The notes: a model not told the origin generated them from the letters alone. Positions 39,711-52,194 are shown, numbered from the stretch's first letter. The stretch is DNA of 64,000 bases from Henricia sp. BOLD:AAB3569 (GCA_037783545.1 JBBELK010000450.1:310001-374000), one strand, 5' to 3'. Program-made: numbers and translations.

Positions 39711-41047
39711 CCCAGCAGGATTTCATCATAATTTTGAGTGCAAAAGGTTTGAAGTGTGGGATTGGTAGAAGTAGCTGGGACATCTCCCAAACGGGCTTTC
39801 TTAAGTGTCCCGGGTGGTGCGTTGGGAGGGGGCAGCCCCCTAAAGTCACCCAAAAATTCGGTTTCATCATAATTGAGAGTGCAAACCCAATTTTAGCACG
39901 GATCGTAAGGCCAACCTACACTGATTGAGAATTCGTTACTTAAGAAAGATATATTTGGTGCGTTAGCCACTTAAGAAAGCGGTTAATTAGCGCTAATTAG
40001 ACGTTTAATCATAATTCTGAGTGCAGAGACAAAACGTATGTCTATGTGCACCCTACACATGGCTGAACACAAAAATGCCACTTAAGAAAATTTCTGGTGG
40101 TGCGAACCCTACTTAAGAAAGGGTCAAAGGTTAATTAGGTCAAAGGTCACCAATATTCAAAATACGAAGAGCAAGTTTCTAGCGTGTTTGGACTGAAAGT
40201 TTATGACAAATCAATCACTGATTAACCATTTAAGAACAAGATATGTGGTGCTAAGTCTAATTAAGAAGGCCTTCAATTAGCACTAATTACACCTTTAATC
40301 ATAATTACGAGTGCATCAATAAAACAAGTGCCAATGTGTTCCTATAACCATACAAAAGCAAAATCACCCGCTTAAGAAAATGTTCGGTGGTGCGAACCCT
40401 GCTTAAGAACGCCTGGAAATCCTAAAGCTCAGGGTCACGTGTAACAGTAAGCCCCGCCCCCTGCGTCTTCCCATTCCCGCCCTGCACCCCGGCGCACTGC
40501 ATCCCGGGCGCCCTGCACTGCCGACCCCCACCTCCCGGACCGCATGACCCAGGCGCCATGGTCCCCGGTTCCCTCTCCCAGTCCTGATCCCCACACCAGT
40601 CACTCCCCCCCCCCCCCCCCTTCTCCCCCAGCCGGTCATGATACTTGCAAGTTGCGGATATGTGCTGTTGTCAAACACGATTGCCTAAAACATATGCCAA
40701 ATTGAAGAATAGTGTCCAGGTGGTTACTGTGTATAAAAGCTAGGAGGGCACCAGCGCTCCCTCCCCCATTCCCGCCGAGCTACATCAGTGGCTAACGCAC
40801 CAAATCTATCTTTCTTAAGTAACGAATTCTCAATCAGTGTAGGTTGGCCTTACGATCCGTGCTAAAATTGGGTTTGCACTCTCAATTATGATGAAACCGA
40901 ATTTTTGGGTGACTTTAGGGGGCTGCTCCCTCCCAACGCACCACCCGGGACACTTAAGAAAGCCCGTTTGGGAGATGTCCCAGCTACTTCTACCAATCCC
41001 ACACTTCAAACCTTTTGCACTCAAAATTATGATGAAATCCTGCTGGG
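39711..41047. mobile_element. 1.3-kb element with 260-bp inverted ends and CTTAAGAAA words
   Basis: 39711-39971 and 40788-41047 are reverse complements with only a few differences, starting CCCAGCAGGATTTCATCATA. Between and within them CTTAAGAAA recurs about ten times, often with GGTTAATTAG or AATTATGAGTGC. The core (40430-40625) is a GC-rich block unlike the surroundings, ending in a poly-C run. No transposase frame. Confidence 0.82.
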
Positions 41048-41049
41048 CT

Positions 41050-42290
41050 CCCGGATTCATCATCTACGACAGACGACAAAATTACGTCGAGATTCCGCCA
41101 TTACCGTCCTGATGAATGTTTACGTGAAGCGCACAGCTGCATAGTTGGTGCACAGCTATAGCTATGCTAACATATGTAATGCGCGCGTCCGGAACCCGCT
41201 AAATGACTATGACCGGGGCATGGCAAAGACTATTGACCGGTGGGCATATACGCGCCGGGTCTAGCCGATTCAATGCCCCCACTTTTAACCAATCAGATGA
41301 CTGGAATCTACACATGAGGTATATAAACGCAGATATTTAATAGACCGTGTAAGTTGACATCGAGAACGTGTGGGACTCCGCGAGACTCGTCAACTTCCGG
41401 AGACCTCGTATAGCAGCTTAACCACAGGCAGCAAGCTTTTTTTTCGGTACTAGTTTGACACCACGTCAATGTTAGCAATTTTACCTACCGATTGGGGATC
41501 CACTGTACACAATTTTAAAATCCCACTTATTACTTGTGAGAAAAGTTAATTGAGCACAAAGTTTATAAAAAGTTTAAATCTGACCTTTTATCTCCGTCTC
41601 TGAGATAAACTGGTAACCCTGCATGCACGTAATATAAAAACCATACAGCCATGACAACGACAAAAAGTGGCGCGAAAATATTGGCTCAGCGAATACGGTG
41701 CATTATGGCCGTTTTCAAAAGTTCTTGATTCGGCTTTAGACCGTCTTTGCGATTTCTGTCCTGACCATGACGTGTACTTTATTTGTTTGGGTTTTTGGTG
41801 GTGGTTTTATCTTCTCTCAACAGAAGTGAACGTTTAAGTTGTCGTTCAAACCAGGTATTTGTTCAGCCACGTTAATATTTCTGAGATGCACCAAGTCTAA
41901 GCCTGCCTTTCGTAAAGGTACTTGCAAACTGGAAACAAAAGGTCAAAAAATTTTATTTGTTTGTGACAAACTCGGACAACATTTTCAACATTTTATTTAA
42001 TAAATCGATATATTTTAAGATGCCTTTTCCATTTATTAGTGTTTAGGCGCTTGCAAACGCGGTACGGTAAGGTGATAATTCAAAGAAGATCGTCATAACG
42101 TTAAAATCCCATTGCCATTCTCTGACTGTCTCCGGAAGTGTGACCCGAAACGAGACTTACACGGTCTATTGAGGGTATATGCATTCCGCTTGAATGAGTT
42201 TGTATATAATTAGACAATAATTGTATCTGCATGACAGATACACCTTGTCACAGGAAAAGGTGAAAACAGTCATTTGAAAACAATATATAT
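41050..42290. other. No recognisable gene
   Basis: AT-rich DNA with no open frame of note, no SINE boxes and no long inverted repeat that I could see. Confidence 0.55.
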
Positions 42291-42324
42291 ATACACGCAT
42301 ATGCGCTAATACGACGACCGGTTG

Positions 42325-42960
42325 TATATAGAAAAGCCGTATTAGGACGACCACCGTCGCTATAGGACGACCGGCTACCAGTCGTTATAACGCAAAGTGC
42401 TCAAAAACCATCTTAATTAGGTCAAAAACCATTTTTTTTAGGTTACTCACCATTTGTATTAGGTTTGTAACCATTTCGGTTTAGGTCGAAAAACGTTTTT
42501 ATGAGAACTTTAAGTCGAGAAAATTGGTGTCAACGGCAGAGTTTCTTGCCGACAAATTTACCGTTTTAGTGGTCCCCCAGAGCACTCTGCCCAAAACGGT
42601 CGTCGTAATGGTGGAAAAACAATTATATATATATTTAAATAACTTCTTTTCCCTGTATAGGACGACCGTTTTGGGCAGAGTGGTCTGGGGGACCAAACGG
42701 TAAATTTGTCGACAAGAAACTCTGCCGTTGACACCCATTTTCTCGACTTAAAGTTCTCATAAAAATGTTTTTCGACCTAGACCGAAATGGTGAGAAACCT
42801 AAAAAGAATGGTGAGAAACCTAATAAAAATGGTTTTTGACCTAAAAATATGGTTTTAGAGGCAAAAAACATTAAGACGACCGGTTTTCGGTCGTCCTAAC
42901 GCGGCCGGTCGTCTTAACAATACCTTTTTTATCCAAAACCGGTCGTCCTATACAGGAAAA
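42325..42960. mobile_element. GACGACCGG word element, two copies head to head
   Basis: The right half (about 42650-42955) matches the single element at 60799-61091. The left half (about 42330-42610) is an inverted copy. GGACGACCG, GACCTAATAAAAATGGT and CGACTTAAAGTTCTCAT blocks are mirrored about an AT-rich centre (42615-42640). Confidence 0.78.
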
Positions 42961-43384
42961 AGTGGTTATACATGTACACCACTACCATCATCATCCAAAA
43001 TGGTAAACAGGACTACCTGAACCATTGCAAGGTGTGCAAGCTAAGTTTTAAGTACTGCAAGCACGTGAGGAATTCCACAATATCACGACTTTAGTAAAGA
43101 CTGTTACAAAAATGGTGACAACGCAAGTTTAAGCACACCAGTTTTAACACAGTTGTATGTAAACTTCTGACTACAACTGTATATAACATTCCAAAAACAC
43201 AGCATACTGATATCCCTAACTCATTATGAGTAGTGTATTTCCCCCCCACCATTCTCACTTACAGTACGTCGGACAAGTAGGCCCTAAGTAAGATATACTT
43301 TAACGTATATAAGTTTGTTTTTTTGTTCAATTACTGTGAAACGAGATATTTTGAAGGAATACTTAAAGGAGCGTGACCATATCA

Positions 43385-44070
43385 CATTTTTAACCCCCCC
43401 CCCCATTTTTTGCATGGGTTTTGATATTTTGATATCATATCATTTGTCATATTTTTCTCATTATCAACTTTTTCCCAGATCATAACTGGCTAATTGTCTT
43501 TCCCTCTTCTTGTTTTCTTTTTCTTTCTTCTTGTAAGCGCCTTGCATCCTCAGGTAATTTGGCGCTATATAAGTACAGTTATTTTTACAAATAGGTTAAT
43601 AGGGAGACACTTTAGGGGTAAAATGGGGTATTAGGGGGACATTTAGAATTAGGGAGACATTTTCGATGTCTCCCTAATTTTCAAAAATCAATTTAAAATG
43701 TTAGGGCGCAAACATATCTTATTAGGGCACAAACCATTCTTATTAGGGAATAAACCATTAATGTTTCAAATTCCAGTTCGTTAGCTTTAGGTAAACAAAA
43801 AGATAAGTGACAAAGTTTTTGTGCACGTTTATATGGAAATGTCTCCTTACGTACCCATTACCGGTTATTCTGAAATTTCGCGCCCTCAATCCGTACATTT
43901 CCAGGGATATCATCAACAATCCATCGAAGTTTAGTAAACTAATTTATCCGGTTACCTAAAGCAGTGCAGTGATTACACCAACCTTTTTGCTTCCACATCC
44001 AAATTGGGGATTGCAAACTTCCTGTTTTCTTCCCACGGTAGTATTTTGGGGAAGTATTTTATATGATTAC
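43385..44070. repeat. Dispersed repeat, copy 2, split by an insertion
   Basis: The outer parts match 34715-34985. A stretch of about 0.4 kb (43465-43855) is extra and contains a LINE-like tail (CTTGTAAGCGCCTTGCATCC and GGCGCTATATAAG) and the GGGAGACA element. Confidence 0.68.
43599..43850. mobile_element. TAGGGAGACA word element
   Basis: TAGGGAGACACTT at the left and AAATGTCTCCTTA at the right. Words ATTAGGGAGACAT, ATGTCTCCCTAA and TTAGGGCRCAAAC recur inside. Closely similar in design to 19807-20056. Confidence 0.6.
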
Positions 44071-44074
44071 TAGG

Positions 44075-45790
44075 TTACAGGGTCCCTTATTTAGGATTTT
44101 TATCAATGAAATCTACGCTTTAAAACCACTCTACTCAGTTAAAGTCATACAAATCCTATTTGGAGCTTGCTTTGGGGATTAAAACAAAGGTTTTTAGTTT
44201 TTATGCTAATGTGAATATACATATTCATGAAAATCACATTCAACTGTGCACAAAAGATTCCACTTTTTTCTCAATTTTCCTGAAACTTTTGTAATCCATG
44301 GCTGTTTGAGTTTGTTCTATATGTTTCCTGTTGTAAGCCATGACAAAACTGGGGGTAGAAACTGCAGCAATTTGCCACAAGTCCAACTTGAAGTCTTATG
44401 TTTTTTCCTTAACTTTTCCTTTCTGTGTTCCTTACGTGTGCACTCCGAACAGCACCCTCTGTCTGTGATTTATTGCAATGAAATCTTTAAAGTTGAAAAA
44501 GGCCACCTTTTATTGATTTTACATCCAAATGAACAATAGTATGTCTTGCTGAACAAGTAATCCGTCATTATGAAGCAAAGCTTAGGCACACAGTTGTTTA
44601 GCATGTCACAGCACTTTAAACAAAATCCGTTTTTAGGAAAAATCTGGTACGTTCCTTTAATTGTGCATCCTGAGATCTCAGGGAATTTCCACTATGCGAA
44701 GCGACGTGACAATACCCTGAGGAAATACACGCAAATCTGTGGAGCGAGCCGGTCTCAACTCACGCCCGAGTCATTTTGATGTAATTTAATCAATTCGGTC
44801 ATGTTATGCCGAAAAGAAACAATTTCTATACTTTCCAGAAATTGTATTGGGTTCCGTTCCTTATGACTGTCCCATTCCTACTAAACTTTCAAACGACGAA
44901 CCTTATTTACTCCGCAGTTGTATTAATAACAGGGATGCATGCTGACGAATGTAATGGAACGGATTCCCCAGTATTCTTTAAATAGCAGCCAATCGTCGAC
45001 GCGGACAACGGCCAGCATTACCGAGTACATGTATCACATGCATACACGGTGTTTACAATCTGCGCGCGTTACATTTTGAATGCTTGCAATCGTGCTACAA
45101 TGCACTGCAAGCGTCCTGATTGGTCCAGCAGAGGCGACAAGATTTCTGTCTCCAGTCCGACCGCCAAATGGGGCCTTTTTCAACAGGGCCACTGTACGCA
45201 GGAGTTAGGGAGTGCGTTAAAGGGGCACTGTTGCAAGAGGATGTTAATTGTGTGGATCATCCTCTAGAGAAATTTCAAATTGTCATCGAAAACGAGGGTC
45301 TCGGTGCTTTCTTTTACTGGTAAAAATGAATAGACGCGTGACGTTATACAATAGATTGGCATCTAAAACGAGGCTGCCAATGCTAATTTGAAATTGTCAA
45401 TTATGCCTTTATGTCATCTTTCCACATCTCGCATCAGTTCGAGGCGTCCAATTTAAGGACGACATGTCCTCATTTCTTGCTGAAACTCCTTTGAGGACCT
45501 TTCATCATTCTGAGGCACGGAATCTATTCCAACCACCAGGATTGGCCTGGGGATTTGCCCGTTACGGAGTTGATTTGATCAGAGATAATCACGCCCTGCA
45601 CGCTCCGTACCCACCGTAAAACCCAATAGCCGTGACTTATGTGCGATTAAATCTCACAGACCACGTGGGACAACTGTCCACTTTAGGCCTAATTAAAACC
45701 AAGGTACAAAACCACAAACGCGTTGAATTCAATTAAAATATCTTATTCGCGCGTCACTTTTAATCTATTCGTGCTGGAAAGGCCGAGCGG
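44075..45790. other. No recognisable gene; one dispersed repeat at 45180-45405
   Basis: A plus-strand open frame of 97 codons at 44246 has no family resemblance. 45260-45405 is a copy of the repeat also seen at 30930-31075 and 52195-52320. Confidence 0.5.
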
Positions 45791-45825
45791 TCATCAGCAA
45801 CGCAAGGCTTTCGCTGGCCCTTACA

Positions 45826-46014
45826 AGCCCGGTTTCCATATAGACGTAACAAACGCAGAGAGTACCGCAAACTAGCAACGCAAACATTAACGCAGACAGT
45901 CGGCAAAGTTTAACCATGTTTAACTTTTCCGATTGTTTCCGTCAGTATTTGCGTTGCAGTGGTTTGCCTCTAGTCTGCGTGCGCGCGTTATACGATTACA
46001 TGGAAACTAGGCTT
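45826..46014. repeat. MITE, GTTTCCATATAGACGTAACA family, copy 1
   Basis: AAGCCCGGTTTCCATATAGA is mirrored by a degenerate CATGGAAACTAGGCTTT. Inner arms share AACGCAAACA and GGCAAAGTT words. A second copy follows at 46149-46350 in the same orientation. Confidence 0.75.
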
Positions 46015-46148
46015 TACAGGGCGGAAAACTGCTGGAAAACTGCTTTTACGTCTGTTTACAGGAAAAAGGCGTGACCTCGTGATCACGTGTCGTATAAAAT
46101 TTTGGCCAATGAGGACGCAAACAGATTAGCCCGTCCCAGCACCCTGTA

Positions 46149-46350
46149 AAGCCTAGTTTTCATATATGGGCTTCCATATAGACGTAACAAACGCAGAGAG
46201 TGCCGCAAACTAGCGACGCAAACAGTTACGCAGACAGTCGGCAAAGTGGAACCAAGTTTAACTTTGCCGATTGTTTCCATGGGTGTTTGCGTTGCAGTTG
46301 TTTGCAGCTAGTCTGCGAACGCGCGTTACGATGATATGGAAACAAGGCTT
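46149..46350. repeat. MITE, GTTTCCATATAGACGTAACA family, copy 2
   Basis: Same structure as 45826-46014, with GGCTTCCATATAGACGTAAC and ATATGGAAACAAGGCTT ends. It abuts the TTAA of the next element. Confidence 0.75.
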
Positions 46351-46865
46351 TAAAGGCCTGTAGATGAACTGTTTTTGAGCGATTCGGCGAATAAAACCAT
46401 TATAAATCAAAAGAAACTCATCCGAAGAAATTTCAGCTTTGTCAAATGTACCACGTTTAAAAAACCCATGAAAATCCATATGCATTTTCCTGGTCTTGGC
46501 GGGGTGTTTCAAATATTCGTTCTCAGTTGATCGGGTACTATGTGGCTTGCGTCATGCACTCTGTGGCGCACATACTGCGTGTGCGCGCGATCCATAAAAA
46601 ATGCATCGCGTTGGAACACGCACACGCAGTACACAGCGCCCATGCATTTTGGACCGCGTAGATGCGAACCAAAAATAAGTAAATCTTTGCAAACGATCTA
46701 AATAATTTCATCTTTACGGATTATTTTCTGGTAATTATATCATTTTGAGCGGAAACCTTTGATTGGATAGTTGCTATTAATTCAATATTTACTTTCAGAA
46801 CTTTTCCCCTGTAAACTCGTCGATTGCTTTTTGGGGTCATTGCAAATGATCCACTGGGCCTTTAA
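46350..46865. mobile_element. piggyBac-type MITE (TTAA ends), copy 2
   Basis: TTAA|AGGCCTG at the left and GGGCCT|TTAA at the right. It matches the copy at 15886-16419 along its length with small indels (for example GACATCAACAA missing near 46410). Confidence 0.85.
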
Positions 46866-47224
46866 GGCGAGCTGGTTACGAGCGAACGCAAGGCCAAAAC
46901 AAAAGAACTATGTTTAGCGTTAGCGTGCGCGTCACTTTCAACCCTGCGCGTCAACGGTTTTATTTTGTGGGGTTTGTTTTTTAGTGTTTTGATTAAAAAC
47001 ATGCCTGTTGGCTTCATGTCAACTTGACTTTATTGCTTGGAGTCCACTTTCAAACAAAAAAAAGCGGGGAAAAAGCCGCGTCACCGCATCATTTTGGGAG
47101 ACTTCAACTTACGCTAAACATAGTTCTTTTTTTTGGCCTAACATGTGGAAAATTCATTATATGGTGCAGTTTTCGCTCTGTTTCGCCACAAAATCATTCA
47201 CCCGCCAATGATTGATTGACGGTC

Positions 47225-47890
47225 AAAAACATAGTAGGCGGTTGCACGTCCCTGTCTAAAACCTTTAGAAATTGACTTTTGTAGCCTACCTCTTGGAACT
47301 ACGTAAAATCAACTAATTATTATAGATTCGAGGGTGATGAATCAAAATATCAATGTTGGCAGCTTTATTTGTGTGCATTTGACACAAAACAAATCAGTAA
47401 AAAGCCGTTAAAGTGCCCTGCGTTTTTTGACTCGGATTTCTGTGACGTAGCCTTCTCACAGTGCCGTATCAGCCAATCAGCGTCCACGATATGGACAACG
47501 CCTACCAAGATGGCAGCGCCCTTGACATGGAAGTTGTCAAAATTCTCTCGGTTGTTTGACAACTTTTTAGTGACCTACAACGCATTCACTCAATCAACCT
47601 TAACCACTTTTTCTGTGACACATATCAAACATAATGACAAACATCTTCCAAAACAGACATGCTGCAAATGCGAGAAATCATCGGGGATTCCCTTGTAACA
47701 TGGGCTCGAATGTGGCGCATCGTCGTGCGGTTGCATTGCGCGTCGCGAGCTGCGAGCGCGGCACATGCACGGAATCTCCCACTACGAATGGAATCCCCGA
47801 TGATTTCTCGCATTTGCAACATTTCTGTTTCAGGACATGTTGGTCAGTATGTTTGATATGTGTCACAAACAAAGTGGGGAGAGGTTGACT
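47225..47890. repeat. Large inverted duplication, left part
   Basis: Blocks A (47240-47345), B (47345-47640) and C (47640-47890) recur at 49070-49830 in a different order and orientation. C is itself a hairpin (CGAGAAATCATCGGGGATTC against GAATCCCCGATGATTTCTCG). Confidence 0.75.
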
Positions 47891-48559
47891 CTTGAATTCT
47901 CTTTCGTTTTCGTGAAAATGAGTAAAAAAGTTGCTGAGTTGTCGTCTGCCTCATATGATACAGGTTTGTGCACACGTCGCTGGGCAATTTTGTCATCCAA
48001 TCCCATGATGCATTGAGAATGTCTAAGGTTTATTGTACAATATTATTGCAAAGGTTTTATTCTCCAATCAGGCCCATAAATAAGAAATTTTCGGGAAATC
48101 AGTAAGATTATATTTTACTTTCCTTATTACAGTAGACCAGAAAATAAGAAGTTGTGATTTTTTTTACTTGGGAAAATGTTAACAAATCTCATTTTCTTTA
48201 ATTTTCAGACCGTGTCTACAGAGTTAAAAGTGCAAGTGTTCCAACTACTGCCCAATTTCTTCCAAACTTTGTTTGATAGTTCCTGACTGAGAACCTTATT
48301 TTGCTATAGTTTTTACCAAATTTTGGCAGTATTTGTCAAAAAGTGGGGTACATCTCCAAACCTGCCCACCTTCCCATATTTTGCAAAAAGAAAGCCTGGA
48401 AAATTAACTGTTGTGGGACTCCTACCACAGATTTTGAAAAACCTCATGTAGCCTATTGTCAGTTAACAACCTCAAAGGTTTTTAGATTTGTCTGAAGACA
48501 GAAAGTCAACCTATGTTCCAGGTTTCCTCCCAAAAATACGGGAAGTTGATTTCCAAGTT

Positions 48560-48765
48560 GGGAGAGTTCTAGAGGTAGGCTCACCCCCACCCATCCATCC
48601 TCCATAACCCCCTCCACCACTCTTCATCCCCCTCCACCAATCTCCACCAATTTCAAATCCCACCGCTCTCCACCCCATTTCAAGGAGGGTGGAGAGCGGT
48701 GGGATTTTAATTAAACATCGCTCTCCATCCCCTTCCACCCATCTCCACCCCCTTTCACCACCATA
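48560..48765. repeat. CCACC-rich low-complexity tract with inverted symmetry
   Basis: CTCCACCCC/GGGGTGGAG words are repeated, and CTCCACC...GGTGGAGAGCGGTGGGATT gives a local palindrome centred near 48680. It produces Gly/Trp- or Pro-rich spurious frames. Confidence 0.6.
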
Positions 48766-49069
48766 CATTTACATTAAACTCGGCTCTTCTAAATCTACAA
48801 AATTAAAAAGCATTATGTCATTCTGCATATTCCAAAAAGAATTTAAAGCTAAAATTATTAGCTTTATAGTGTTTTTTATTAAAATTAAGTAACGGTGCTT
48901 GATTTACCTTTAATGGTCAATGGTGATTTGAATTAAAATTTCCTATTCTTGAGTGAGTTAAGTCCACATATAGTTCTGCATCAAGAAGGTGTCGTGTTCT
49001 TTTGTTTAATTTTAAAATTGTGGATATATGGGCCCAATTGCATTGACACCTTTAATAATTAATACCACG

Positions 49070-49835
49070 TTAATTACAGGTTTGTCGATATGCCAACTTT
49101 GAATTTCGGATTCAGCACCCTCGAATCTATAATAATCAGTTGATTGTACATGTTTTACGTAGTTCCCAGAGGTAAACTACAAAAGACAATTTCTGAAGGT
49201 TTTAGACAGGGACGTGCAACAACCTGTGACATAATTATCAAACATAGGTACTGACCAATATGTCCAAAGACAGAAATGTTGCAAATGCGAAAAATCATCG
49301 GTGATTCCATTCGTAGTGCAGATTCCGTGTACCGCGCTCGCAGCTCGCGATGCGCAATGTAAACACGACGTGCCGTATCCGTCAGCACGGCCTGGTTGAA
49401 TTGAGTGTGCTGCACTGCGCGCGAGTGCGTGTTACACGGACTCTCCTGCCTCCAAATCCCCGATGACGGATTTCTCGCATTTGCAGCATTTTTGTTTCGG
49501 GCCATGTTTGTCAGTATGTTTAATATGTGTCACAGAAAACGTGGTGAGAAGTTGATTGAATGACAACGTTGTAGGTACACTAAAAAGTTGTCAAAAAACC
49601 GAGAGAATGTTGACAACTTCCGTGTCATGGGCGCTGCCATCTTGGTAAGCGTTGTCCATATCGTGGACGCTGATTGGCTGATACGGCACTGTGAGAGTGC
49701 TACGTCACAGAAATTCGAGTCGAAAACGCAGGGCACCTTAACGGCTTTTTACTGATTTTTCGATGTCAACTGCACAAAAATAAAGCTGCCAACATTGATA
49801 TTTGGATTCAGCAGGTCACAATCTATCATTTTGGC
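49070..49835. repeat. Large inverted duplication, right part, rearranged
   Basis: On the plus strand the order is A inverted (49070-49215), C (49215-49540), B inverted (49530-49830), compared with A-B-C at 47240-47890. Block B shares AGCCAATCAGCG/CGCTGATTGGCT. Confidence 0.72.
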
Positions 49836-50454
49836 TAAAAATATTTTAGTTCTCAGACCTAGGCAACGAAACGAAACGATAAGAGAGGCATGCAACCGCC
49901 TACAGGAGTTATTTTCATCATTGTGAAGCCCGCACGCAGGATTTGCAAATATAAAAGCAAAATTGCAAATTTTTCAAGAAATGACTTTAAGTGCATGACA
50001 GGCTAAATAAACCACGATGTATATGGTGTGGTGACGTCACCAGCCGACAATTTATTGCTACAGAATTTAATCATTGATCATAGATATAGCACCAACATTT
50101 TTCTTTTTCTGAAATTGACGACAAAAGCTAATTACCTTTTAATGACACTCGGCGTTTTTTTGATCGCACAAGAGTGGGGCACGATAGAAATAATCGCCCA
50201 TTACGATAAATTACTAATGTGTTAATTGGCCTTTGCGTAACTCGGTTTGTTAGTGTAAATTCATAATTATAATATCGCTCGACTGAATGGATATGTCCAG
50301 CGCGGGATCCACATTTAAAAAAATGTTTCTTAGAAAGCTTTTGTTCACTACAAATTTTATTTGCTAATATGTAGCAGAATTATCCTTTTTCGAATCCTCA
50401 AAAGCACTTAACTGCGGCTAAAATGTTCCTTGAAACACATGTTGCTACTATTAC

Positions 50455-50570
50455 CACTGCCATCATACTGTGGGAATCACCATGAACCATTTTGCTTCAA
50501 CTAGGTGACTGCCTGGCTAAGGCGCACATAATAATAAGAAGAAGAAGAAAAAGAAGATTTGTAAGGCGCT
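50455..50570 (-). mobile_element. SINE/LINE tail fragment
   Basis: Shares CCATTTTGCTTCAACTAGGTG and AAGGCGCACA with the SINE at 20085-20380 (minus strand), followed by an AATAATAAGAAGAAG run and GATTTGTAAGGCGCTA, the usual LINE tail. It is separated from the LINE at 50815 by an inserted element. Confidence 0.65.
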
Positions 50571-50571
50571 A

Positions 50572-50805
50572 GGTCAAAATAGAAACGTTCTGTATACCGG
50601 GAAACGGTACATAACCGATACACCGTTGCACGGTTTTGAGTGAGCAAGCAAACGGTTCAGCTGGTCTGGCCAAACGGTAGATAATTGGCAGTGTTCAACC
50701 CACCCGTGTTCGCTGAACAAATGGTTTTCTGCCGACAGACAAACGGTTCCAAGAGGGATTAACTCGAACCGTTTACCGGTATACAGACCGTTTGTATTTT
50801 GACCT
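50572..50805. mobile_element. AAACGGTT word element inserted in a LINE/SINE tail
   Basis: AGGTCAAAATAGAAACG at the left and CGTTTGTATTTTGACCT at the right are inverted repeats extending to CTGTATACCGG. AAACGGTT or AACCGTTT recurs about eight times. Flanked by similar GCGCT words on both sides. Confidence 0.75.
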
Positions 50806-50814
50806 TGCGCTTAA

Positions 50815-51960
50815 TGCGCACATATCCACCCTGCTGGGTGTTCAAGGCACAGACAGCCCAAAAACAAACAAATTGTTGAAAATGAAAGAAACAACCAAAT
50901 TAGTCCTTGAAAACTTGAGACATGAGATAAGTTTTGAGAAGTGATTTGAATTTGTTGTACAGAGACAAGATCTAAGATGAAGTGGTATAGAGAGTTCCAG
51001 ATGTGTAGTGCGGCTGCAGAAAAAGACCTGTCGCCCCAGGAGAGTCGAGACTTGGGTTCTTTGAGGAGAAGCATGCTGCTGGATCGTACATGTAGGTTCC
51101 TTGTCGGAGTGTAAACTTGAAGTAGATCGGAAATGTAGTGGGGAGCCTTGCCGTTTAGTGCTTTGTGGATAATTAGCATAAGCTTGAAGACAATTTGTTG
51201 AGAGATAAGGAGCCAATGAAGTTGTTTCTGGACGGGGGTGATGGAACAGGATTTTCTAGAGAGTGTAACGGTGCGGGCTGCGGTGTTTTGGAGGCGTTGA
51301 AGACGGGCAATCGGGTTATGTGGAAGACCATAAAAAGGGCATTGCCGTTGTCTAGGCGAGGAGTGATAAATGCATGAATGACTTTTTCCATATAGCGCTC
51401 TTGTCCAAAAACTTGCGTATTTGACCAATGTTCCTGATGTGAAATGTCGACAGACGAGTGACGTTGTTGATGTGTGGTTGAAGTGTCATCGACGAATCGA
51501 AAATAACACCCAAGTTCCGAGCCTGCAACGAGGGAGTTATCTGAGCATCACCAATAGAAATGTATGGCACTGAAACTTTTGATAATTGTTGACGTGATCC
51601 AAATATATAGAAGGAACTCTGTCTTGTCATCGTTTAACTTTAAAAAGTTCTGTTGCATCCACCGGCGAATCTCTTTGATGCATTTCTCAAGTCTTTCAAT
51701 GGAGGCATTGGCATGTTCTTGAGAAGACTTAAACGTGATGTATAGCTGAGTGTCGTCCGCATAGACATGGTAATTCAGGTTAAATTTCAGAATGATGTCA
51801 CGAATTGGCAAAGTGTACAGCGTAAACCACTGTGTGCCCAGTACTGACCCCTGTGGCACAGAGTAGTTCAAGACAACCGGGTCTGATATTGCAGTGCCGA
51901 TACACACGTGCTGAGTTCTATTGGAGACATAAGATTTGCACCATGTAGGCCTATGTTGAG
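50815..51960 (-). pseudogene. CR1/L2-type LINE fragment (reverse transcriptase and C-terminus), decayed
   Basis: The minus strand reads SVPQGSVLGTQWFTLYTLPI, YHVYADDTQLYI (catalytic YADD), WMQQNFLKLNDDKTEFLL, ARNLGVIFDSSMTLQPHI, then in other frames LQRLQNTAARTV, KQLHWLLISQQIVFKLMLI and NGKAPHYISDLL. This is the standard block order of CR1-like elements. Several frameshifts; 5' part missing. The 3' end, GTGCTCAAGGCGC-like, is shared with the tRNA-Gly-like SINE. Confidence 0.92.
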
Positions 51961-52194
51961 GTAATTTTTAGATTGTAGTCTTCTTTATAACAGCTCCTCA
52001 AACATAATTGGGTCGACGAGGCAGTTAAGTGTCTCGCTCAGGGACACAAGCACTTTGGCACCAGTGAAGCTCAAACGCAGAGCTACTATCCAACTGGCTT
52101 GAACATGTTCACGGATATAGAAACCCGAACAAAAAAGCAGGAAGACCTAGTCCAAGTGGAAAATAAATCAGCATTTGAAAAACAGTCGGATGAT

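Noticed and set aside
44246-44539. 97-codon plus-strand frame with hydrophobic segments
   Set aside because: AT-rich composition explains the Phe/Leu content; no conserved motif.
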